DNA from: Pelecanus crispus
Taxonomy: Eukaryota; Chordata; Aves; Pelecaniformes; Pelecanidae
Assembly: GCF_030463565.1 (NCBI RefSeq)
Contig: NC_134649.1
Coordinates: forward strand, 31,397,044 to 31,461,043
Direction: 5' to 3'
Length of the DNA stretch: 64,000 bases
In this document: in pieces, positions 15,001 to 29,700 of the stretch
Numbering within the stretch: position 1 is the stretch's first letter
Layout of the letters: each line of letters opens with the position of its first letter
Translations under genes and position numbers: made by a program
The notes under the pieces: generated by a model
Seen by the model: only the letters and a program-made list of their open reading frames with translations
Told to the model about the DNA's origin: nothing
The model's database searches: none

Positions 15001-18000
15001 CTCACTACCCACCTGGAAGTCCACACCTGTGTAAGGCCTTCCTGTAGTTATCCCAAGAGCTACAACACAAAGATAACAAAAGATCTCACCTTACATTTCT
15101 ACACATTATTTCAGCAATATTTAGAGAAGGCCTGATGAAACTTTTCCTTGCTGTAGAGGAAACTCTCAGCTAGAGACCAGTACTGAAGAGCTGCTTTAGA
15201 GAATAAGTTTATGGGAGAGGCACAGAAGTCATACTGGAAAAACTCAGCAACTATTTCCATTCTGATTAAAGCAGTATCTTAACAGCATCCTGGACCACTG
15301 AATAACCAAGCACTAGAGACAGAGATCATTTTTATCTACCAATCTTGGTCCCTTCTACCCTGTAATCCAAGAGTCCCAAAGAAGCCACACAAGGAAATCC
15401 TTTTGGGGCCTCATGGGAGCTCTGGGAAGAGATGCATTTACCAAAGAGCCTGGAAAAGTCCATTTGGGTGGGGGCTGACCTTGCACAAGAAAGAGGGAAG
15501 CAGCCTATGTGACAAGAAGCAAGCAGTGCCACCCCAGCAAGCGACAAACAGCATAGTCCCCACATCGCGATCTGAAGTTGTGACAGTGGCACAAGGCTTT
15601 CACATCACCTGTTGTAATTCAACACTCAAGTGGAAAACTGCTGGTTCAAACTATCACCCAGCCTCTTCTTACTCAAGCTCATCCAAAAATCAATCCCTAG
15701 CCCTTGGGACTGCTAGAAAACGATCAGTATCTGCTACTGGAAACTCATCAAAATTACTGAATGCTAATCCCCACCCTTAAGGAACACACTTCACAGAAGA
15801 TTAAGCTTTCTGAAGTCTAAATGTACAATCTAGTTCAAAAAAAGAAAAGACCCAGTGTGAATTCATTGCCTATATGCATTCAGCACTGGCATGACCTGTA
15901 ACTATGCTACAGTAAACTGAAACCTCTCCCGTAATCACTGTTTCAGCTCCTGAGGAGGGAGGGGAGGAATGCCGCTCATCAGGTCCTTACCAAGGAGTAT
16001 TTGCCACATCAAGTACTGCAGAAAGAGGCTTCTAAGCCAATTTGTTGGCAAGCTCCAAGGAGCCAGGATCCAAAATATTTCTGAAGCAGCCCATGTAACC
16101 GTCTATGAATTGAGCCCTTCTCAGAAAGCACAGTAGAAAATACACGCCATACTTTTATTCAGGGTTGCAACGATGGCAAATGCCATAGCTGAGCACTGTG
16201 GTGAGACCACAACACAAGGGGAAGAAAGGAGAACTCACCAGCAGAAACCTTCATTCAAATATATGTTAACAGGTCAGATGAGACTAGGAGCCTGTTCTTC
16301 TAAAGAAAAACCCAAACCAAAGCTGAACACTGTCCACCTGTGGGGCTGGGACAAGTTCTTCTGCTGTTTCCAAGTCCTACCCTCTGCATGTGAAAGTCTG
16401 GCAGAGGTAATGTACTTTGAATTCCACCAAGAATTACTCTCCAGGCCTAGACCTGCAGGACAGTGAAACTGGGAGGACAACTCAACCCTGAAGAAGAAAA
16501 TACCTGTTACAGGTAAGAGCACCATCCCAAGGGAGAGCTCTGCTGATACAATGGCTCCCTGCTGAGGATGGTCTGACTCTGCTCCTGACCACTTTGCTAA
16601 GCCAGTGGAGAAAGGGTCAAGCTGAAAAAAAGAACAATTTTATGCCAAGTTAGCAGGATCGGTTCATCACTGCATCAGCTCAGCACCACAGCTGGCACAT
16701 GGGAGGAGGCAAGAGGGCACAGCTGAAAGCAGGGAAAGAGAAGGGTCCTTTTAAGATCAGCTCAGCAAGACAACTGCAACCACCACAACCACATGCCTGG
16801 AGATCAGACCTCTCCTCTCCAAAAGCAGTGAGCCTTACACCAACTCAGCCACCCCGCACAACTTCACCCTCTGCTGCTTGCTGCACTTTAGCCTGGACGA
16901 CTGCGGTGGCATCGAGACTAACATGGCCCAGCAGCAACACAGCTCAGGGGGCCACCCAGTAGAACACCATTGTGTTAACGTTTAGGGGACTGTTATGAGC
17001 TTTCCACCAGCAGCCTCCTCCGGCTCTCGGGTCCCAGCACACTGCCCAGGGACAGGACCTCAGATGCCAAAAAGCCACAAGGCTGCACTGCTGCCATCAG
17101 CAGAGATTCCAGGGAATTTCCTAGTGTGCATCAAGCCCGGCTCCCAGAAACCAGTGCTGCCAGGCCGAGGTGACCTTGAGTAGGACATGGCATCTGGGAA
17201 AACAGGGTGCATTCCTAGGGTGCCTTACATCGCTTGCACCCCAGCTAATTACTCAGGCAGAAGCTACCATCAGGCAAGAAGCTCCAGCTTTAATTCAGGC
17301 CACGGTTTCAAGACATCTGCCCATCTGAGCAGGTCGACGCCGACAGAAGAGGGAGGCCCCCATTGCCTCCCCGCACTCCAAACAAAGCCATGCCACTCAC
17401 CTTGCCCTGTCTCCTCATCAAACACCCAGAACAGCTCACAAACCACATGCAAGAGCCAGGGAACTTCCTGCTGGTCCCCAGGCGATCAGATCACAGGCCC
17501 AGCAGGCACCCGTCAGAGGAAGGGAGCAGGCCTGCCTGGCCAGGGGACTTGGACCATCTCCTTTGGACAGTGTTGCACCAGCAGATCATCTTGGGTGCTC
17601 ATGAAAAATGCAATGACAAAGAAAGTGGTAATATCAAATATATACAACCATCTTTCCCACTGGCAAGCTAAAGTTTTATCCCAGAAAAGCTGAACCAGAG
17701 ACAGTTTAAGGCAACAGATAAGTGCAGGGAGATACACAGATAGAAGGCGGCACTAGACTAGGAAGTGCACCTACCTAGCATAATCACACAGGTTAATATA
17801 TTAACTTTCCATCCAGCAGCACTTTGGTAGCTTGTTCAAACTTATTTGATCTCATAGAACAAGCCCTAAAAGCACAGGTTCTTTGGGTTGATCTTTTATT
17901 TTTCACAGCTTAAACATGGTCAGTCCTCCACGAATCGGGTTTAAGGTACAGAGCTCTCCAGACTGCACAAACATCCTGAGAACAAACATTTTCAGCATAC

Positions 18001-19973
18001 CAAGAGCTCAAATACACTAGGTCAATCCAACTGTGTTTATTTGTGTTTCGCCCAAATCACTGCTGAAGTACTCAGAGCTCAAGGAGCAACAGCCTCCCAC
18101 TGATTCAGCAAGAGACCAGAAGTAATTGGTAGACAGTCTACAAGCACCACAAAGAATGCCAGAGACATTTATTTACATGACCCCTGTTTGCCCAAGGAGA
18201 ATTCAGACTTTGCATTTTCCTCATTCAAATTAATCATTATTAGAATTAAATCCTCCATACTATTCCTCAGTTAACAGAAGGAAAGGCAAAAACCACCCAA
18301 AATCATCCCCACAACAAAATTTTTAAGATACCTGTCATTGCCAAAATGAGACAGACGATTTTACTGCTGTCAGCTGGAGTTCCTCCCCAGGCTGGCACAG
18401 CACCCTGGTATCTCTCCAGGACAATCTCTCTCTTGTTATCTCTCCAAGGGACATGGAAAAGGCAAGGAGACACCATTCCTGCTGTTGAGCAACACCACTC
18501 CTGCCAGGGCAAAACCATCACACCTTCTCCGCTAGGCTGACAACATGCCGTGCCTCACACCTGTGCTGCAGACACTAAAGCATGAAAACTTCCACAGGAC
18601 CCAGCTGCTGCAACCGCACAATCCTCTTCTCCATCAGACCCTAGTGGGACCACTGGTCTTTAAGTGCAAAGCATCTCTCAGGCTTGTCAGCTGGTGTGCT
18701 TGCAGAAGCCAGGACGCAGCAGCGCTCCCTCCAACATTACCCCCTTGCTGCTGGAATACAGCTCTGCTGACAAGAGACACGCGAGAATTCCTCCAGACCA
18801 GCTGTCCGTGGAAGGTAAGTTACGGTCAGAGCTTTGAGCCAATTCTAACCACACGCTTTACTGTTGAAGACGGCAAGAGGTCCCACTCTACCTGTCATGC
18901 ATCCTCCTTCATTCCTTGTACCAGCTAAGCCCAGCACACCGGGCAGTGAGAGACAAGAGGAGAAAGAAGCGGATAAGCAGTGCTCAAGCTAGCAATGAGT
19001 ACCAGCCATTTCTAAAAGCAGAGAAGTGCTTGGGGTTAACAAATCCCATAAAAAAACCTACTGGTACACAGCGAGGCACAGAACACCTTTACTGGTATCA
19101 GCCCTACAGCTTTTGCCAGTTCTCCAGGCCTAATATCAGCGATTGAGCAGAATTTACTACTCAGTTTACACAATGCTGAAAGAAATGCGTATTTCTAAGC
19201 TAGCACGTGCTGTCAACAACATCTTCTAGTTATTCAAGAATTCGTGCCAGCTCCCAAAGAAGTGAGCGCAAACTCCTGCAGCAAGAAGACGGCGCGACCT
19301 GGAATCAGCCAGGCTTTGCTGATTACTCCTCTGAGTAAACAGTGGTGTTCCCAGCACTTCAGCTTGCTCTCAAGCTTCTCCCGTTGGCATACTACCCTAT
19401 ATTTAGGATAGAAGAGCGCAATGACAAGCATTGGGAAGAATGAATAAGTGGTTTAGGATGCTCGGAATAGCAGCAGAGACTGTGTGAAGAAACCTATGCT
19501 GAATTAGAAACTCTTAAAGCAAGGAAAGGAGTCTGTAAAGTTAAAGATGGGAAGAGACAGCATTCCATACATGAAGTTAAATAACGAGTTTTGTTAAGGA
19601 CAGTATTCCCAAGGCAAGAGACACTAGCAGTCCATCCTGTAACAGCAGCGGGCAGTGGAAAGAAGCCTGCACCTGGAGGGGCTGAGAGAAGATACATGAA
19701 CGCTTGGTCTTTTTATACAAAAAGAGTATTTCAGTCTCATTTTGGACAGGTGAGCAATGTCAGTACCATTTTCCCAAGCCTGTGGGCCCAAAGTTCCCAG
19801 GCCCAAGGGAGACACAGCACTTCAGGGAGCGACTGAGAACCCAGGCGCCCAGCTCCCACGACCCCTGCCCGCACCTCCCCACCTGTGAGCAGCAGAGACC
19901 AGGTTAAGCTCCAAGAGCACACACGGGGAGTTTGCAACCTGCAAACCCGTGGCAAAACTTGCTAAATTCATAC
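1..19973. other. Long non-coding stretch, probable intron or flank of an unidentified minus-strand gene
   Basis: I see no recognisable protein family on either strand in these 20 kb. Open frames are short, lack homology I can name, and are not arranged as phased exons. Base composition is mixed, with AT-richer islands (for example 7015-7160 and 8740-8960) among ordinary sequence. No CR1 LINE tail, tRNA or rRNA was recognised. Two splice-flanked segments on the minus strand are listed separately. In mammals MST1 is divergently paired with RNF123, and IP6K1 lies a little further on, so a long 5' intron of one of these or another neighbour is plausible. I found no coding exon of either, so the identity stays open. 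Confidence 0.5.
640..682 (-). other. Possible small exon of the divergent minus-strand gene
   Basis: On the minus strand a 43-base segment follows a pyrimidine-rich tract ending in TGTGTGCAG and is followed by the good donor GTGAGTAATG. One frame is open and reads SAVLPGSRLDVGQP. It is phase-compatible with the candidate exon at 19974-20060. The two would be about 19 kb apart. The protein is not recognised, and it may equally be an untranslated exon or a chance pair of sites. Confidence 0.25.
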
Positions 19974-20060
19974 CTGCTGACTTGACAGGCACTGGAGACT
20001 TGGGCGAGCTGCTCCACGGCCTGTTGCTTCTGAGGAGCCAAGGAGCCCACGAAGAATATT
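19974..20060 (-). other. Possible early exon of the divergent minus-strand gene
   Basis: The segment is 87 bases on the minus strand, preceded by CATAAGTGCAG and followed by the donor CAG|GTATGA. One frame reads FFVGSLAPQKQQAVEQLAQ and onward without a stop, but the segment holds no ATG. It would therefore be either 5' untranslated or a continuation from exon 1 in the CpG island. I do not recognise the peptide. Confidence 0.3.
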
Positions 20061-21218
20061 CTGCACTTATGCCTCTTTGTGCAGCAGACCTATTTATTGC
20101 ATTTAGTCACCTGCGCTGCTGACTAGAGATAAAAGTTTGACTGTAGGTCTGTTATACCCGGAACAGCCTCTGCTGCTAGTCACGCTCACAGCGCCGAGAC
20201 CCAAGGTCAACCCTCGGGGCGCGCCCGAGCCCCCCGTGAGGTCGGCCTGCCCCAAAGCGGGGCAGAGAGCCAAGGGGCTGCCCTGCCACCCCTGCCTGGG
20301 GCTGCGAGGGCAGTGTACCCACAGAGACACCGAACTCCGCAGATACCTGGAAACCCACCTGCGCTTCCAGGAGCCAAGGCAGTCCCAGTGAGCGGGGAGA
20401 GCCGCCGGGTTCACGCGCACCCCGTTGAGCCGAGCCCGGGAAGCCCGCACGGGCTCCAGCGGGCACCGCCAGGAACCACAGCACATCCCGGGACCGGCCG
20501 CCGCCACCACCGGCACCTGGGCCGCTCCCACCGCCCCCGCCGGCGGCTGCCCCGAAGCCCCACGCCTCGCCCGGTACAGCCCAACCCGGCCCAGCCGCTC
20601 GGTGCCCCGGGCCGGGCCCGCTCCGCCTCCCGCCCGCGGGCCTGGCCGACCCCGCCGGACACCCCTGGGCGCGGCGCCCACCACCCAGGCCCCGGACGGC
20701 CCCGACCGGCGGCTCCGGCGGGGGCTGGGCTCAGGGCGGCGGGAAAACAACGAGAAGGAGGGAAGCGGGGCAAGCCGGGGGCAGCGGCGCCGGGGCCGGA
20801 CCCCGCAGCCAGCCCGGGCCGCCGCCGGCGCCCGGCCCCGGCAGGCCGCGGAGGGCGCGCCGAGGCTGAGGAGGCGGCGGGCCGCCCCCGCCGGGCCGGG
20901 CCCCCCCACTGCCCGCGCACCGGGAGGCCCGCGCCCGCCGCGCCTCTGCCCAGGCCGCGCCGCCGCTGCCGGCCCCGCTGCCGGCCCCGGCCCGGCCGGT
21001 AGGCCAAGGGCAGGGCGGCTCGGCAGGTGCCACCGCAGCCCCGCGCCGCCGCCGGGCGGAGGCCAGACCCCCCCTCCCCCCCCCGGTCCCCGTCCCCGCA
21101 GCCCCTCACCGTGCGACGGCCGGGCCCGGAGGCCGCTCCCCGCCGGCTCTCGCCGCCAGCGGCCCCGACGCACCGAGCGGGCGGCGCGGCGCGAGCGCGA
21201 CCCCGCGCGGGCACGTAC
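20061..21218 (-). other. Candidate first intron and CpG-rich flank
   Basis: This lies between the candidate exon at 19974-20060 and a minus-strand donor at 21213-21218 (CCCCCAG|GTACGTG). The right half is part of the CpG island. The very long open frames on both strands here follow from its extreme GC content and have no family resemblance. Confidence 0.3.
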
Positions 21219-21600
21219 CTGGGGGAGGGGCGCGCGGCGCCTAGCAACCGGCGGCACGAGCGCGCCGCGGCCAATCGGCGCCCGGCGCCCGCGCCCGCCC
21301 CGCCCCCTCCGCCCCGCCCCACCTGGCCGCGCGCGGCCCCGCCTCCCCCCGCGCCCCGCGGCCGTCCCACGCGGCCCCGCCCTCCCCGTCGCCCCGCCCC
21401 ATCCGCTCCCTTTGGCCCCGCTCCAAGCCCGGCCCCGCCCCCGTGCCCTACGCCCCGCCCCGCGCCCCGCAGGCCCCGCCCCGCGCCCCACGTGCGGCCC
21501 CGCCGCGGGGTGACCCCGGGCCCGCCTGGCCCCCGGCCCGCGGGCAAATATTTGCTTGGGGCCGGCCCCGAGCTCCAGCAGGCCGGGGACGCGGGGCCGC
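20395..21600. promoter_or_regulatory. CpG island, probable bidirectional promoter of MST1 and a minus-strand gene
   Basis: The segment is very GC-rich with dense CpG and many GC boxes (CCCCGCCCC types), lying immediately upstream of the MST1 start codon. On the minus strand, sequence above 21219 ends in a strong donor, CAG|GTACGTG. This is what a non-coding first exon transcribed leftward would look like. In mammals the 5' ends of MST1 and RNF123 face each other in the same way, which supports a shared promoter here. The exact start sites cannot be read from sequence. Confidence 0.7.
21544..21555 (+). promoter_or_regulatory. Perfect 12-base palindrome in the MST1 proximal promoter
   Basis: GCAAATATTTGC lies 50 bases upstream of the MST1 ATG, a lone AT-rich island in GC-rich DNA. 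It holds two overlapping, oppositely oriented TATTTGC cores, which resemble forkhead (FOXA/HNF3) half sites, and it could also act as a weak TATA-like element. MST1 is a liver-expressed gene in known vertebrates, which fits a FOXA-type site. Binding is inferred. Confidence 0.4.
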
Positions 21601-21604
21601 CGCC

Positions 21605-26511
<4,907 letters not shown>

Positions 26512-26549
26512 GCCGGCTCAGCCCCAGCCTAGCACAGCTGCCAACGCGC

Positions 26550-26555
26550 AATAAA
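26550..26555 (+). terminator. MST1: Poly(A) signal of MST1
   Basis: AATAAA lies 39 bases after the MST1 stop codon, giving a very short 3' untranslated region. Confidence 0.85.
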
Positions 26556-26602
26556 GGCCCAGCCGTGGCTGTGGGGATGGGCACTGCACAGGGTCTTGCA
26601 CA

Positions 26603-26608
26603 TTTATT
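26603..26608 (-). terminator. Poly(A) signal of the APEH-like gene
   Basis: TTTATT on the plus strand is AATAAA on the minus strand, about 140 bases after the stop codon of the APEH-like gene. It lies 48 bases from the MST1 signal on the other strand, so the two transcripts may overlap at their 3' ends. Confidence 0.8.
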
Positions 26609-26749
26609 TGGTGCCGAACCCCAACACATCCCATCCTGCCCCTGGCTATGCCTGCTCCATCCCACTCTGGTCCTGGTGTGGTCCCCAGAGCCGGCAGTCA
26701 CCCCAGGGCTGGCACAGCTGCAGGGGCACCACGGGCGCTAGCGGCTGTG

Positions 26750-29700
26750 TCAGCCCAGCCCCTCCTGCAGGGGCTGCCCCAGGTGCTGGAGGAGCCAGCG
26801 GGCACAGTTCCCGAAGACATCAGCCTCCATCTCCACGCTGGCCAATGCGTGGCCGCCCTCCGGATACCACAGCAGCCTGTGGGGCGGGATGTGGGATGCT
26901 CAGCCAGTGCCCCAGGGCTCCATCCCCGCTCCCGCACCCCTGCACCCCACTCACCGCACTGGCACCCCCCTGGCCCGCAGCACCCGGTACAGCTCCAGCG
27001 CCTGTGTGGGGCTGACGCGCCGGTCCCGGGCACCCACACAGAGCAGCACCGGCGTCCGCACCTGTGGCACAGCCAGCGGTGGGTGCCTGGCACCCCATGC
27101 CCAGGAACCCTCACCCATCCTGCCCCCGCCTTACCTGGGCTGCCTGGGCAATGGGTGAGCGCAGCAGCATGGTGACCACCTCCTCGGTGCGGGGCACCCG
27201 CTCAAAGGAGTAGGGCAGCCCCAGGGAGGCGTAGCGCCTGCGTCATGGAGGTGCTGGTGGGTGGCGCGGGGATGCGGCATGGCACAGCATGGCATGGGGT
27301 GGGGGGGGGTGGCACTCACCAGTCAGGGATGTCGGAGGTGCCCAGCAGCGCGGGCAGGTTGGAGACAGGGCTGCGCAGGGCACAGGCTTGATAGCGCTCA
27401 GGCTCGCGGGCAAGGAGGTGGAGGGCAATGAAGGCTCCATGGGAGCCAGCCAGCAGGGCCAGGCGGTGCGGGTCCAGGGGCTCGCTGCGCAGTGCCTGCT
27501 CCACTGCCAGCTGCACCCGTGGGGCACCCACCATCAGCACCCAACCATCAGCACCCCTCCGGCAGCACTCCCTGGCAGCACCCCCTGGCACCCCCCAGCC
27601 CAGCGCCCCTCACCTGGGTGTCTGCCACGTCCTGCTCACCCACATGGGAGAGCAGGGAGCTGATGCCAGCCTGGCCAAAGCCCAAGGAGCCGCGGTAGTT
27701 AACTAGGGAGATGGGGGCCATGGGTGCCATGTCCCTGGTGGGGCACAGGGGCCACACATCCCCGGGCTCCCCAGCACTCACCCAGGAGCACGGCGAAGCC
27801 CAGCTGGCACAGCGCAGCCATGCTCGGGCGCCAACGGGCGTCGAAGATGGCGTGGGGGCCACCTGGGGCCGGCGAGGACGTCACCCAGGGTGCCACCAGT
27901 GCCACTGGGGCATCCCCGCTGTCCCCTCACTCACCGTGGGGGCACACAACGAGGGGGTGCGGCGCTGTGCTGTCTGGCGGGCTCAGCAGCAGGGACTCGA
28001 AGGCCTGGGCATCTGTGTCAGGGAAGGGGGTCCCACTCAGCACCCACCACCCCGGGCACCCAGCACCCTGCCCACCCCCCACACCCGAGGGCCCCTGGCA
28101 CCCAGGCAGCACCCAGGTGCGGCAGGGGCCCCCGGGCGCTCACCGTGAGTGCCGGGGCTCTGCCTGCTGCACGGAGGCTGGATTGTCAGGGTCTTCCAGG
28201 TGACACCGGGCACTGTTGGGGTGTCCTCCACCGGCACCCAGCGGAGGGGCAGCTCCTGGCCCGCTGGTGGCAGCACCGCCACCACCTGGGGATGGGCAGC
28301 AGGTGGCACCGGGGCACCCCCGCCCCAGGGCAGCAGGCTCCTGCCAGGGTGTAACCGGCCCCAATGTGCCTGTGGTCCCAGTGCTCCGTGCTGCTGTCCT
28401 GTGCTGTGCCGTGCCGCGCCATGCCATACTGTGCTGTGCCATCCTTGCCCTTGTATGGATGTACCATGCTGTGCCCGGTCATACTGTTCTGTGCCCTTGG
28501 CCATGCCATGCTGTGCCTGGCCCTGGCATGCTGTGCCATGCCATGCTGCACTGTGCCTGGCCATGCCAGGCTCTGCTGTGCCTTGTCACACTGTGCCATG
28601 CAATGCCGTGCTGGGCTGTGCTGTGCCACACTGTCCTGAGCTGTGCCTGGCTGTGTCACATCATGCTGTGCCACACCACGCTTTGCCATGCGTATCGGGT
28701 TTGCGTGGCAAGGTTTTGGTAGCAGGGGTGACTACAGGGGTGGCTTCTGCAAGAAGCTGCTAGAAGCTTCCTTTATGTCTGACAGAGCCAATGCCAACTG
28801 GCTCCAAGACGGAGGACCCATTGCTGGCCAAGGCCGAGCCCATCAGCGGCAGTGGCAGCGCCTCTGTGATAACATATTTAAAGGGGGGAAAAACTGTGCA
28901 ACTGTAGCTGGAGAGAGGAGTGAGAATATGTGAGAGGAACGACTTTGCAGACACCAAGGTCAGTGAAGAAGGAGCGGGAGGAGGTGCTCCAGGCTCCGGA
29001 GCAGAGATTCCCCTGCAGCCCCTGGTGCAGCCCATGGGGAGGCAGGCTGTGCCCCTGCAGCCCATGGAGGCCCACGTTGGAGCAGATATCCACCTGCAGC
29101 CCGGGGAGGACCCCCCGCCGGAGCAGGTGGGTGTGCCCAAAGGAGGCTGTGACCCTGTGGGAAGCCCATGCTGGAGCAGGCTCCTGGCAGGACCTGTGGC
29201 CCCGTGGAAAGAGAGGAGCCCACGCTGGAGCAGGTTTGCTGGCAGGACTTGTGACCCCGGGGGGGACCCACGCTGGAGCAGCCTGCTCCTGAAGGCCCGC
29301 ACCCCATGGGAGGGACCCACGCTGGAGCAGTTCATGAAGAACCGCAGCCTGTGGGAAGGACCCACGTTGGAGAAGTTCATGGAGGACTGTCTCCCGTGGG
29401 AGGGACCCCATGCTGGAGGAAGGGAAGAGTGTGAGGAGTCCTCCCCTGAGAAGGAAGGAGCAGCAGAGACAACGCGGGATGAACTGGCCGCAACCCCTGT
29501 TCCCTGTCCCCCTGCGCTGCCCGGGGGGACGAGGTAGAGAAATCAGGAGTGAAGTTGAGCCCAGGAAGAAGGGGGGGGGGGGGGGGGGGGAGGTGTTTTA
29601 AGATTTAGTTTTTATTTCTCATTATCCTACTCTGATTTGATTGGTAATAAATTAAATTAATTTTTCCCCAAGTTGAGTCTGTTTTGCCCATGATAGTAAT

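Noticed and set aside
28920-29537. 205-codon frame with repeated GTHAGAG-like text
   Set aside because: It lies wholly inside the LTR remnant and reflects its internal tandem units, not a retroviral gene.
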